Assembly: GCA_023432885.1 (NCBI GenBank)
Contig: JAEZEU010000321.1
Location: 1 to 18,136 of the forward strand
DNA: 18,136 nucleotides
Source of the DNA: Pseudomonadota bacterium
GTDB lineage: Bacteria > Pseudomonadota > Alphaproteobacteria > Rhizobiales > Xanthobacteraceae
Direction of reading: 5' to 3'
The position numbers and the translations under genes were made by a program. The notes under the pieces were generated by a model that worked only from the letters and a program-made list of their open reading frames with translations, was not told where the DNA came from and did no database searches. Shown piece after piece: positions 1 to 10,207 of this stretch (its first letter is position 1; each line of letters begins with the position of its first letter).

Positions 1-23
1 TACTCGCCGGTCGCCATTATCCC

Positions 24-722
24 ATGCTGATCCTCGCCATCGATACCGCGCTCGACGCCTGCGCCGCAGCGGTGCTCGACACCGGAAGCAACGAGGTGAT
101 CTCCCACCAATCGCAGGCCATGAAGCGCGGCCATGCCGAGGCGCTGATGCCGCTGGTCGCGCGCGTGATGAAGCGGTCCGGCGTCGGCTTTGCGGCGCTC
201 GACCGGATTGCCGCCACCACCGGTCCCGGCAGCTTTACCGGGTTGCGCGTCGGCCTGTCCGCCGCACGCGGGATTGCGCTGGCCGCGAACAAGCCTGTCG
301 TCGGCATCACCACGCTCACCGCCTATGCCGCACCGCATGTCAGCGAGCACGGCGAGCATCCGATCATCTCCGCGATCGATGCGCGGCATGATCATGTGTA
401 CCTGCAGGTCGTTAGCGGACAGGGCGAATCGCTGCTGACGCCGCGCGTGGCGCCGCTGGCGGAAGCGCTCGCGGCCTCGCGCTTCGGCGCGCCGCATCTG
501 ACCGGCAACGCCGCCGATCTTCTCGCCGAGCGCTGGCCAAAGGATGCGCCGGCGCCGGTCAAGGTCGATCAGCAGGCCGCGCCGGACATCGTCTGGGTCG
601 CCTGGCTCGCCGCCGCAGTGGATCCGGCCGTGGCGACGCCGCGGCCGTTTTATCTGCGCGCGCCGGACGCCAAGCCGCCCGCCGATCAATTGCCGCGTGC
701 GGCTGCGACGCAGGTTACGTAG
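24..722 (+). CDS. tsaB: tRNA threonylcarbamoyladenosine biosynthesis protein TsaB
   Basis: A 232-residue ASKHA-fold protein. TsaB is the scaffolding partner of TsaD and TsaE in the cytoplasmic complex that places the threonylcarbamoyl group on A37 of ANN-decoding tRNAs. The N-terminus MLILAIDTALDAC is the typical TsaB beginning, and the family signature GPGSFTGLRVG is at residues 67-77, followed by a helix rich in Ala/Gly. Length is normal for the family. The ATG at 24 is chosen because the conserved LILAIDT strand starts directly behind it. The stop codon shares its last base with the GTG start of rimI, so translation is probably coupled. TsaB-RimI adjacency is common in bacteria. Only 23 bases lie upstream in the window; one frame there ends in TGA at 28-30, which could be the end of an unseen upstream gene. 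Confidence 0.95.
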   Translation: MLILAIDTALDACAAAVLDTGSNEVISHQSQAMKRGHAEALMPLVARVMKRSGVGFAALDRIAATTGPGSFTGLRVGLSAARGIALAANKPVVGITTLTAYAAPHVSEHGEHPIISAIDARHDHVYLQVVSGQGESLLTPRVAPLAEALAASRFGAPHLTGNAADLLAERWPKDAPAPVKVDQQAAPDIVWVAWLAAAVDPAVATPRPFYLRAPDAKPPADQLPRAAATQVT

Positions 723-1204
723 TGGGCTGGCTGTCGAACTGGTGGGGTGGCGGCACCGCCGTCGTCGAGCCCGCAACGCCGCGCGACGCGCCGCGGCTGG
801 CGCAACTGCATGGCGCCTCCTTTCATCGCGGCTGGGGCGAAGGCGAGTTCGAGCAGATGCTTCGCGAGCCCAGCACGCTGGTGCATCGCCTTAGACTCGG
901 CGGCAAGGTGATCGGCTTTGCGGCGTCGCGCATGGCCGCCGATGAAGCGGAGGTCCTGTCGATTGCGCTCGACGAACGCCATCGCGGCCGCGGGCTGTCG
1001 CGCAACTTGCTCCTCACCCATCTCGGCCACCTTGCCGGAAGGGGAGTGCGAACCATATTCCTTGAAGTCGAGGAAAATAACCAGCCCGCGCGAAGGCTCT
1101 ATGAACGTCTCGGCTTTACCGTAGTCGGCCGCCGCGAAAGGTACTACCAGCAAGGGGATGGGGAACAGCTGAATGCGCTTCTGATGCGGCGCGACTTGTC
1201 GTAG
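722..1204 (+). CDS. rimI: GNAT N-acetyltransferase, RimI-like (ribosomal protein S18 alanine acetyltransferase)
   Basis: A 160-residue single-domain GNAT acetyltransferase. The acetyl-CoA pyrophosphate-binding loop (Q/R-x-x-G-x-G/A) is visible as RHRGRGLSR at residues 87-94 region, and the C-terminal GNAT pattern N-x-PARRLYERLGF is at about 120-132, followed by the RRERYY segment typical of RimI. RimI acetylates the N-terminal alanine of ribosomal protein bS18; in many bacteria it sits beside tsaB. The GTG start overlaps the tsaB TAG by one base and has an AGG at 712-714 as a plausible ribosome-binding site. The tryptophan-rich first 12 residues precede the conserved fold. RimI-type assignment rests on the neighbour as well as the sequence; substrate specificity cannot be read from the motif alone. 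Confidence 0.88.
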   Translation: MGWLSNWWGGGTAVVEPATPRDAPRLAQLHGASFHRGWGEGEFEQMLREPSTLVHRLRLGGKVIGFAASRMAADEAEVLSIALDERHRGRGLSRNLLLTHLGHLAGRGVRTIFLEVEENNQPARRLYERLGFTVVGRRERYYQQGDGEQLNALLMRRDLS

Positions 1205-1252
1205 TATGCGGGAGGTGGCAAACCATCGCCGTCTCCGTTCAGGGCCAACATC

Positions 1253-1714
1253 ATGACCGCACTGAAATCCTCGAACGCGCATTCTCCGTCGGACAAGGCC
1301 AGCGGCATCGAGGCGCGCTGTGCCGCGACCGGCATGCGCATGACCGAGCAGCGCCGTGTGATTGCGCGGGTGCTGGCGGAGGCGGAGGATCACCCCGATG
1401 TCGAGGAATTGTATCGCCGCTGCGTGGCGGTCGATGACAAGATTTCGATTTCGACCGTGTATCGCACCGTCAAACTGTTCGAGGATGCCGGCATCATCGA
1501 GCGGCACGATTTCCGCGAGGGACGCGCCCGCTATGAGCAGATGCGCGACAGTCATCATGATCATCTGATCAATCTGCGCGACGGCAAGGTGATCGAGTTC
1601 ACCTCGGAGGAGATCGAGAAGCTGCAGGCCGAGATTGCCCGCAAGCTCGGCTACCGCCTGATCGACCACCGGCTGGAACTCTATTGCGTTCCCCTCGACG
1701 ACGACAAATCCTGA
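1253..1714 (+). CDS. fur: Fur-family metalloregulator (Fur/Mur type)
   Basis: A 153-residue ferric-uptake-regulator family repressor. The winged helix lies at about residues 28-90, with recognition helix ISISTVYRTVKLFEDAG at 64-80. The metal-binding dimerisation domain carries HHDH at 101-104 and H139. The Cys-x-x-Cys structural zinc pairs of classical enterobacterial Fur are absent; the only C-terminal cysteine is in LYCVP. That pattern fits the alphaproteobacterial Fur/Mur branch, which in several rhizobia responds mainly to manganese. The gene is not Irr: there is no N-terminal GCPWHD haem motif and no HHH motif. The gap behind rimI is only 48 bases with no clear promoter, so it may be co-transcribed. 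The ATG at 1253 is used; its ribosome-binding site is weak. Confidence 0.92.
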   Translation: MTALKSSNAHSPSDKASGIEARCAATGMRMTEQRRVIARVLAEAEDHPDVEELYRRCVAVDDKISISTVYRTVKLFEDAGIIERHDFREGRARYEQMRDSHHDHLINLRDGKVIEFTSEEIEKLQAEIARKLGYRLIDHRLELYCVPLDDDKS

Positions 1715-1731
1715 CCTCGCCCTTCGCGAAC

Positions 1732-2397
1732 GTGAATCCCGACCTCGTCATCTTCGACTGCGACGGCGTGCTGGTCGACAGCGAGGTCATCTCCTGCCGC
1801 GCGCATGCACAGACATTGACGCGCCACGGCTATCCCATCACCGAAGAAGAGGTGCTGCATCGTTTCCTCGGCGTGTCCGACCGCGAGGCCCGCCGAATGA
1901 TCGAACACGAGATCGGACGCAGGCTGCCCGACGATTTCGAAGCCGAGGTGAAGGAAGCGACGCTGAAATTCTACGCCGGCGACCTCAAGGCGATTACGGG
2001 CGTCGCTGCGGCGATTGCCACGATCGACGTGCCGAAATGCGTGGCATCCAGCGGCACGCCGGAAAAGATCCGCCATGGCCTCGAATGCGCCGGACTATAC
2101 GAACAGCTCACGCCGCACATTTTCTCGGCGGTCCAGGTCGAGCGCGGCAAGCCGGCGCCCGACCTGTTCCTGTTCGCCGCCGAGCAGATGCGCACCGCGG
2201 CGGGGCGCTGCCTTGTGATCGAGGACAGCGTCCCCGGCGTCACAGGCGCGCTCGCCGCGGGGATGACCGTGCTCGGCTTCCACGGCGGCAGTCACTGCCT
2301 GCCGGGCCATGCCGACAAGCTGCGCGCGGCGGGAGCAACCATGCTGTTCGACGACATGCGGAAATTGCCGGATTTGGTCCGGCGGGGTGGGGGGTAA
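1732..2397 (+). CDS. HAD-superfamily hydrolase (beta-phosphoglucomutase/phosphatase-like)
   Basis: A haloacid-dehalogenase phosphatase of about 221 residues. All four HAD motifs are visible: motif I DCDGV with nucleophile D9 and acid/base D11, motif II S106/S107 in VASSGT, motif III K140 in GKPAPD, and motif IV E164-D165 in IEDSVPG. A small helical cap lies between motifs I and II, as in subclass IA enzymes, which cleave phosphate from small sugar or organic phosphates; the substrate cannot be predicted. The GTG at 1732 is preferred because the conserved core (NPDLVIFDCDG) begins immediately behind it and it clears the fur stop by 17 bases. A TTG at 1684 in the same frame would overlap fur by 31 bases and add 16 unconserved-looking residues. 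Probably translated from the fur transcript. Confidence 0.88.
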   Translation: MNPDLVIFDCDGVLVDSEVISCRAHAQTLTRHGYPITEEEVLHRFLGVSDREARRMIEHEIGRRLPDDFEAEVKEATLKFYAGDLKAITGVAAAIATIDVPKCVASSGTPEKIRHGLECAGLYEQLTPHIFSAVQVERGKPAPDLFLFAAEQMRTAAGRCLVIEDSVPGVTGALAAGMTVLGFHGGSHCLPGHADKLRAAGATMLFDDMRKLPDLVRRGGG

Positions 2398-2404
2398 TGG
2401 CCAG

Positions 2405-2440
2405 CTAACGCTCTCCATTGTCACCGGTATGGTGCGTTAG
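2405..2440 (+). repeat. Inverted repeat downstream of the HAD gene
   Basis: CTAACGC at 2405-2411 and GCGTTAG at 2434-2440 are perfect inverted arms. CCAT at 2415-2418 and ATGG at 2429-2432 can extend the stem across a small internal loop. No run of T follows, so it is not a classic intrinsic terminator. It may stabilise the 3' end of the fur-HAD transcript or be a remnant of a dispersed palindrome. The rest of 2398-2595 contains a direct repeat of GATGCCGG (2459 and 2471) and GGCGGG/CCCGCC arms at 2495-2500 and 2528-2533, and no gene. Confidence 0.5.
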
Positions 2441-2540
2441 TACCAGCCCGGAATCTGGGATGCCGGTCGCGATGCCGGCGTATGGCCCGGGAATGGCGGG
2501 TTAAATGACGGCTATTCCACTGGATTTCCCGCCCCTTAGG

Positions 2541-2547
2541 CTATATT
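2541..2547 (+). promoter_or_regulatory. Possible -10 element of a miaB promoter
   Basis: CTATATT at 2541-2547 resembles the CTATAT -10 element common in alphaproteobacterial housekeeping promoters and lies about 50 bases before the miaB start. The matching -35 region around 2518-2524 (CACTGGA) is poor, so this is only a candidate. It is the best promoter-like site in the 198-base gap between the HAD gene and miaB. Confidence 0.3.
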
Positions 2548-2595
2548 TGAGCCTTGCGGCGCGGATGGCGCCGCCGGTTCCCAAACCAAGGTTCC

Positions 2596-3993
<1,398 letters not shown>

Positions 3994-3997
3994 GCCC

Positions 3998-5053
3998 TTG
4001 GCAAAAAGCGCATCGGATTCGCCTTCGCTCGCTCCCAGCCGCAAACTCGATCGCGACATGCAAATTCCGCCTGAGACGCAAGTCGTTATCGATTTCGACG
4101 ACAACCGCGCCGTTTCCGCCCTCGTCGGGCCCTACGGCCAGAACCTCGCGCTGATCGAGCGCCGTCTCGGCGTGGTCGTCGACTCCCGCGGCAATCACAT
4201 CACCATCGCGGGCTCCCGCGACGGCTGCGACGCCGCGCGCCGCGTGCTCGAGACGCTGTATGCGCAGGCCAACAAGGGGCACGATCTCGCGCAGGGCGAC
4301 GTCGAAGGCGCGATCCGCGCCGTGATCGCGCAGGGCTCGCTGTTCGAATACGACGCCAAGACCGCGAAGTCGCAATTCGAGACGATCAACTTGCGCAAGC
4401 GCCCGGTGCGGGCGCGCACCGCCGCGCAGGATTCCTATATTCGTGCGCTGAAGCGCCATGAGCTGGTGTTCGGCGTCGGGCCGGCCGGCACCGGCAAGAC
4501 CTGGCTTGCGGTCGCCTATGCGGCGCAGCTGTTCGAGCGCAAGGAAGTCGATCGCATCATCCTGTCGCGTCCCGCCGTGGAAGCCGGCGAGCGGCTCGGC
4601 TTCCTGCCGGGTGACCTGCGCGAGAAGGTCGATCCTTACCTGCGCCCGATCTACGATGCGCTCTATGATCTGATGGATGCACGGATCGTCGAGCGCGCGT
4701 TGCAGGGCGGCGAGATCGAGATCGCGCCACTTGCCTTCATGCGCGGGCGCACGCTGACCAATGCCGTGATCATTCTCGACGAGGCCCAGAACACGACCTC
4801 CATGCAGATGAAGATGTTCCTGACGCGTCTCGGCGAAAACAGCCGCATGATCGTCACCGGCGATCCCTCGCAGGTCGACCTGCCGAACGGCCAGGCTTCC
4901 GGCCTTTCGGAAGCGTGCCGGCTGCTCGACGGGGTCGAGGGCATCGCGCAAGTGAAATTCACGGCCGAGGACGTCATCCGACACGAACTGGTGGCACGGA
5001 TCGTCGCCGCCTATGAGGGATTGCCGGTACGGCCGGCAACCGGCAAATCTTGA
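3998..5053 (+). CDS. phoH: PhoH family protein (YbeZ), ATP-binding RNA-associated NTPase
   Basis: A 351-residue PhoH-like P-loop ATPase. Residues 30-75 resemble a KH-like RNA-binding module (LVGPYGQNL), and the PhoH core follows with Walker A GPAGTGKT at 161-168, Walker B VIILDEAQ at 257-264 and TGDPSQVDLP at 287-296. YbeZ-type PhoH is genetically and physically linked with the YbeY endoribonuclease encoded next, in ribosome and RNA quality control; ATPase or helicase activity is inferred from the family. A TTG at 3998 is chosen as start: GGAG at 3985-3988 is at good spacing and only 4 bases separate it from the miaB stop. A downstream ATG at 4058 would delete 20 poorly ordered residues and cannot be excluded. 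Confidence 0.94.
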   Translation: MAKSASDSPSLAPSRKLDRDMQIPPETQVVIDFDDNRAVSALVGPYGQNLALIERRLGVVVDSRGNHITIAGSRDGCDAARRVLETLYAQANKGHDLAQGDVEGAIRAVIAQGSLFEYDAKTAKSQFETINLRKRPVRARTAAQDSYIRALKRHELVFGVGPAGTGKTWLAVAYAAQLFERKEVDRIILSRPAVEAGERLGFLPGDLREKVDPYLRPIYDALYDLMDARIVERALQGGEIEIAPLAFMRGRTLTNAVIILDEAQNTTSMQMKMFLTRLGENSRMIVTGDPSQVDLPNGQASGLSEACRLLDGVEGIAQVKFTAEDVIRHELVARIVAAYEGLPVRPATGKS

Positions 5054-5118
5054 CCCGACAAACTGCGGCCGGAAACCTGTGGCAATCAGGTTTCGGCAGG
5101 CTCCAACATTTAAGAACG

Positions 5119-5622
5119 ATGGCGCGCCCTGCCCTTCCCCAGACTGAAGTCCTCGTCACCGCCGACTGCTGGCACGCGGAGCCGGGTGCGGAGGCCGTGA
5201 TCCACCGCGCGATCGATGCCGCCGCCGAGATCACCGACGCCGACACCGGCGACGCCGAGGTCGCCGTGATGCTGACCGACGATGGCGGCATCCGCACCCT
5301 GAACAACAACTGGCGCGGTATCGACAAGCCGACCAACGTGCTGTCATTCCCCGCGCTGCAGCCGACTGGCGAGGTGCCGGACGACATGCCGCGCATGCTC
5401 GGCGACATTGCGATCGCCTATGAGACGACGCGCCGGGAAGCCGACCAGGAGGACAAGCCGTTCGATCACCATTTGAGTCATCTGGCGGTTCACGGTTTCC
5501 TGCACCTGATCGGCTACGATCACGAGAACGACGACGACGCCGAGGCTATGGAAATGCTTGAACGCGAGATCCTTGCCCACCTCGGCATTCCCGATCCCTA
5601 TGCGGGAAGCGGGAGCAGGTGA
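5119..5622 (+). CDS. ybeY: Endoribonuclease / rRNA maturation factor YbeY
   Basis: A 167-residue UPF0054 protein. The zinc-binding signature H-x3-H-x5-H is intact as H125, H129 and H135 in HGFLHLIGYDH, and the family strand GIDKPTNVLSFP is at about 67-78. YbeY is a single-strand-specific metalloendoribonuclease needed for 16S rRNA 3' end processing and 70S quality control; in Sinorhizobium meliloti it also affects small-RNA regulation. The ATG at 5119 is used; a TTG at 5050 overlapping the phoH stop is in frame but would add 23 residues not expected in this family. The order phoH-ybeY-corC-lnt is the conserved proteobacterial arrangement. The weak AAGA upstream of the ATG suggests that translation depends on read-through from phoH. 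Confidence 0.95.
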   Translation: MARPALPQTEVLVTADCWHAEPGAEAVIHRAIDAAAEITDADTGDAEVAVMLTDDGGIRTLNNNWRGIDKPTNVLSFPALQPTGEVPDDMPRMLGDIAIAYETTRREADQEDKPFDHHLSHLAVHGFLHLIGYDHENDDDAEAMEMLEREILAHLGIPDPYAGSGSR

Positions 5623-5628
5623 ACTGAA

Positions 5629-6749
<1,121 letters not shown>

Positions 6750-6753
<4 letters not shown>

Positions 6754-8360
6754 AAGCCCGCGACAAACTCCGCGCCGCCGCTCTCTCGATCATCCTCGCC
6801 TGGGGATGGAAGCGCGCCGGGATTGCGTTCGCCGCCGGCGTCTTGTCGGCGCTCGCGATGGCGCCGTTCAACGCATGGCCCATTCTGTTCCTGACCTTTC
6901 CCGTTCTGGTCTGGCTGATCGACGGGGCGGCGGCAGGCAAATGGCGCGGCGTGCCGGCGGCGGCGTGGACGGGTTTCTCCTTCGGGTTCGGCTATTTCGT
7001 CCCAGGGCTGTATTGGACCGGCTATGCCTTTTTCGTCGATGCGCCCACTTTTGCGTGGCTGTCGCCGTTCGCCGTGCTGGGCCTGCCCGCCTATCTTGCG
7101 CTCTATCCGGCGCTCGGCTTCGCGCTGGCGCGGCTGCTTTGGACCAGAGATCCTTCGCGAATTCTTGCGCTCGCATTCGCGCTCACGGTCAGCGAATGGC
7201 TGCGCGGGCATCTGCTCACGGGCTTTCCCTGGAACACCTTCGGCTACGCGCTATCCGAACCCCTCGCGCTGGCCCAGATCGCCTCGGTAATCGGCCTGTG
7301 GGGGATGACGTTCCTGACCGTTGCAGTGTTCGCGAGCCCGGCGGTGCTGATCGACGGAAAGCGGAGCAAGCCGTGGATCGTGCCCGCCGCTGCGCTCGCA
7401 ACCCTGCTGGCGCTTGGTATCTTCGGTGCAGTCCGCCTTTCGCTGATGCCGACGAAAATGGTGCCGCACGTCAAACTGCGCATCATGCAGCCGAACCTGC
7501 AGCAGGACGTCAAGTTCAACTACTCCGCCAAGCGCGAAGTGATGCAGAAATACCTGGCGCTGTCGGATCGCGCCAAGGGGCCGGAGTCAACCGGCGTGCG
7601 CGACGCCAGCATCCTGATCTGGCCGGAATCCGCGTTCCCGTTCTTTCTGACGCGCGAAGCCGATGCGATGGCGCAGATCGCCGACCTCCTGCCGAAGGGC
7701 ACGATGCTGATCACTGGCGCGGTGCGGGCGCCCGACGATACGCCGCCGGGCATGCCGGTCAGGCGCGCCTACAACTCGATCTATGTAATCGACCACGATG
7801 GCAGCGTGCTGTCGGTTTACGACAAAACCCATTTGGTCCCGTTTGGTGAATACCTGCCATTTCAGGAATGGATGGAACGACTGGGCTTCGCACAGCTCAC
7901 CAAGATGCAGGGCGGCTACATTCCCGGCACGCGCCGGCGTCCGCTCGACATCCCCAGCGCACCGCGCGCGCTGCCGCTGATCTGCTATGAAGCGATTTTC
8001 CCGGGAAAGTTGGCCGATGACGGCGATCGCGCCGGCTGGATCATCAACCTCACCAATGACGGCTGGTTCGGAATCTCCACCGGCCCGTACCAGCATCTGC
8101 AGCAGGCGAGACTGCGCGCGATCGAAGAAGGCCTGCCGGTGGTGCGCGCCGCCAACACCGGGATCTCCGCTGTGGTCGATCCGATGGGACGAATTGTCGC
8201 GCAGCTTGGCCTCGGAATCGAAAGCGTGCTGGATGCGAACCTGCCAGCATCGATTGCGCCGACATTTTATGCACGCGTTCAGGACGCTCCTGCCGCTATA
8301 ATACTAGCACTTGCCGTCATTTTCGTCGTGTACCGGCGCTCGAAGCGGCAAAAATTCTGA
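6750..8360 (+). CDS. lnt: Apolipoprotein N-acyltransferase Lnt
   Basis: A 536-residue inner-membrane enzyme that transfers the third acyl chain to the N-terminal cysteine of lipoproteins. Around six hydrophobic segments occupy residues 20-230. The periplasmic nitrilase (CN-hydrolase) domain runs from about 243 to 500, and a final transmembrane helix lies at about 513-528. The catalytic triad is visible: E293 in WPESAFPF, K359 in YDKTHLVPFGEYLP and C412 in LICYEAIFP. N433-D437 in NLTNDGWFG is also family-typical. The GTG start overlaps the corC stop by four bases, indicating translational coupling. Length is normal. No intrinsic terminator is evident after the TGA, so transcription may continue into the regulator gene at 8567. 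Confidence 0.96.
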
Positions 8361-8566
8361 ACAGACTCAAAAATCATTTTCCAACGAAATTAGAATGGGT
8401 CGAACTTGCGAAGGTTGACAGGGCGCCGCGTCGCTTCGCATTGTGCGCACCTAGTTCAAACAGTCAGTTCATTGTTCGAAGTCTCCCCTTCCTCCGAGCA
8501 GAATTTGACGGTTTCGCGTCTGGAGTCTCTGGCGTCTCCCGGCGCTAAAAACCCGAAGGAGACAGA
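8361..8566 (+). promoter_or_regulatory. Regulatory intergenic region before the XRE gene
   Basis: This 206-base gap is AT-richer than its surroundings and contains no gene. A perfect TTGACA at 8415-8420 is a possible -35 element, but no good -10 follows at 16-18 bases, only CATTGT-like sequence. Repeated TTCA/TTCGAA motifs at about 8454-8480 could be operator sites. TCTGGAGTC and TCTGGCGTC at 8519-8536 form a near-perfect tandem repeat. AAGGAG at 8556-8561 is a strong ribosome-binding site five bases before the ATG at 8567. The region suggests that the regulator has its own promoter and perhaps autoregulates. Confidence 0.4.
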
Positions 8567-9004
8567 ATGTCGACCAAAGCGCCAAACCCTGTTGACAAAT
8601 ATGTCGGCAGCCGCGTGCGAATGCGCCGCATCATGCTCGGAATGAGCCAGGAGAAACTTGGCGAGGCGCTAGGCCTGACGTTTCAGCAGATCCAGAAATA
8701 CGAAAAGGGAACCAACCGCGTCGGCGCCAGCCGGCTGCAGCAGATTTCGGAAGTGCTGCAGGTGCCGGTGTCGTTTCTGTTCGATGGCGGCCCGAGCGGC
8801 GCCGTCGGCGGCGAGGGCTCGGCCGAGAGCGCATCGCCCGCCTATATCGCCGATTTTCTAGCAACCTCCGAGGGACTAGCGCTGACTCGCGCGTTCACCC
8901 GGATACCCGACGCGAAACTTCGGCGCAGCATCGTCGACCTGGTCGAGCAGATCGCAGACCGCGAAGCTGCGGAGAACGGCGAGAAGGCGGCGAAAGCCCC
9001 CTGA
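8567..9004 (+). CDS. XRE-family transcriptional regulator (PraR/PhrR-like)
   Basis: A 145-residue protein with an N-terminal HTH_3/XRE domain at about residues 16-71. The recognition region reads MSQEKLGEALGLTFQQIQKYEKG, and the family ending VPVSFLFDG is at 67-74. The C-terminal part (92-135) is a helical tail ending in Ala/Lys/Glu residues. This architecture, short with a DKYVGSRVRMRR start, matches the rhizobial PraR/PhrR group: PraR represses quorum-sensing and biofilm genes in Rhizobium leguminosarum and toxin-related genes in Azorhizobium, and PhrR is stress-induced in S. meliloti. The position directly after lnt agrees with that assignment as I recall it for S. meliloti. Target genes here are unknown. 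Strong AAGGAG ribosome-binding site. Confidence 0.88.
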   Translation: MSTKAPNPVDKYVGSRVRMRRIMLGMSQEKLGEALGLTFQQIQKYEKGTNRVGASRLQQISEVLQVPVSFLFDGGPSGAVGGEGSAESASPAYIADFLATSEGLALTRAFTRIPDAKLRRSIVDLVEQIADREAAENGEKAAKAP

Positions 9005-9043
9005 ATTGGCAGGATTGACGTCGGTCGGCACGCTGGCGCATGA

Positions 9044-9079
9044 CATTGGCCTGACTTCGAGGCAGGCCAACGGCCAATG
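9044..9079 (+). promoter_or_regulatory. Alternative inverted repeats over the M20 peptidase start codon
   Basis: One left arm can pair with two right arms. TTGGCCTG (9046-9053) is perfectly complementary to CAGGCCAA (9063-9070), and CATTGGCC (9044-9051) is perfectly complementary to GGCCAATG (9072-9079), which includes the ATG start codon. The two pairings exclude each other. The second would hide the start codon and any ribosome-binding site, and the first would leave the ATG free. This could be an RNA translation switch or a DNA operator; function is inferred from pairing only. Confidence 0.4.
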
Positions 9080-10207
9080 GCAGCAACATCCAGCAATCCA
9101 TTCGACGCGAGAGAGATACTCGACGGCATCCGCCGCTGGGTCGAGATCGAGACGCCGACGGACGCACCGACACAGGTCAACAAGCTCGGCGACCTGATCG
9201 CCCAGTGTTATGCCGATTTGCCGGTGCGGATTGAACGCATCGCCGGACGCGACGGCTGCGGCGATCATCTCGCCGTGCGCTCGGCCTGGGGGCAGGACGC
9301 GCCGGGCATTCTGGTGCTCAGTCACCACGACACAGTGCATCCCGTCGGCTTCATCGAGCGACTGCCGTTCAGGATCGACGGTGATCGCGCCTATGGCCCC
9401 GGCATCTACGACATGAAGGGCGGCGCCTATCTCGCTTATCATGCCTTCCGGCAAATCTGCGCCGGGCCCGTGCCCCCGCTTGGCATCACCCAGCTCTATG
9501 TCTCCGACGAGGAGATCGGCAGCCCGACATCGCGCGCGCTGATCGAGGCGGAAGGGCGCAAGGCGAAATACGTGCTGGTGACGGAGCCTGCGCGCGACGG
9601 CGGCAAGATCGTCACCGGCCGCAAGGGCGTCGCGCGTTTCGAGGTATTCCTGAAGGGTGTGCCCGCACATGCCGGAACCCGGCCGCAAGACGGCCGCAGC
9701 GCCATCCGCGAGCTCGGCAATGTAATACAGGCCCTGGAGGCGCTGAACGATTCATCGCGCGGCATCTCGGTGAATGTCGGCGTCGTGCGCGGCGGCACCC
9801 GGCCGAACGTCGTTGCGGAAGAAGCCTATGCCGAAGTCGACCTGCGCGTACCGGCGCTGGCCGATGCGGAAGAGCTGGTGCCGAAAATCCTCGGCCTGAA
9901 ATCGCGCACCGACGGCGTCAGCGTGAAGGTCCTTGGCGAACTGAATCGCCCGCCCTATGAAAAGAGCAACGCCGGCGCCGCGCTGTTCGAGCATGCCAAG
10001 GGACTTGCCGCCGAAATCGGTTTCGACCTGGTCGACACCTCCACCGGCGGCGGCTCCGATGGCAATTTCACCGCGGCGCATACCGCAACCCTCGACGGGC
10101 TAGGCGTCGATGGCGAAGGCGCGCATACCCACTACGAGCAGATGTACATCTCATCTATTGAGCCGCGGGCACGGCTGCTGCACCGCCTGTTCCAGACGCT
10201 GCGATGA
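9077..10207 (+). CDS. M20-family metallopeptidase (glutamate carboxypeptidase/CPG2-like)
   Basis: A 376-residue cytoplasmic dizinc amidohydrolase. Metal ligands of the family are in place: H83 with D85 in SHHDTV, bridging D112 in YDMKGG, the EE pair E145-E146 in SDEEIG, E170 in VTEPA and H352 in THYEQ. The dimerisation domain is inserted at about 180-290, with GRKGVARFEV and VPAHAGTRP. The closest well-known type is carboxypeptidase G2/ArgE-DapE-like, releasing C-terminal glutamate or other acyl amino acids; the substrate cannot be told. There is no signal peptide, unlike periplasmic CPG2. The ATG at 9077 lies in a palindromic context with no clear Shine-Dalgarno. The gene ends in a four-base overlap with trmB, so both are co-translated. 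In other rhizobia I recall metK in this place. Confidence 0.9.
   Translation: MAATSSNPFDAREILDGIRRWVEIETPTDAPTQVNKLGDLIAQCYADLPVRIERIAGRDGCGDHLAVRSAWGQDAPGILVLSHHDTVHPVGFIERLPFRIDGDRAYGPGIYDMKGGAYLAYHAFRQICAGPVPPLGITQLYVSDEEIGSPTSRALIEAEGRKAKYVLVTEPARDGGKIVTGRKGVARFEVFLKGVPAHAGTRPQDGRSAIRELGNVIQALEALNDSSRGISVNVGVVRGGTRPNVVAEEAYAEVDLRVPALADAEELVPKILGLKSRTDGVSVKVLGELNRPPYEKSNAGAALFEHAKGLAAEIGFDLVDTSTGGGSDGNFTAAHTATLDGLGVDGEGAHTHYEQMYISSIEPRARLLHRLFQTLR

Noticed and set aside
5050..5118. Upstream TTG start for ybeY overlapping the phoH stop
   Set aside because: It would add 23 residues not expected in YbeY proteins, while ATG 5119 gives a family-typical start. Not fully excluded.
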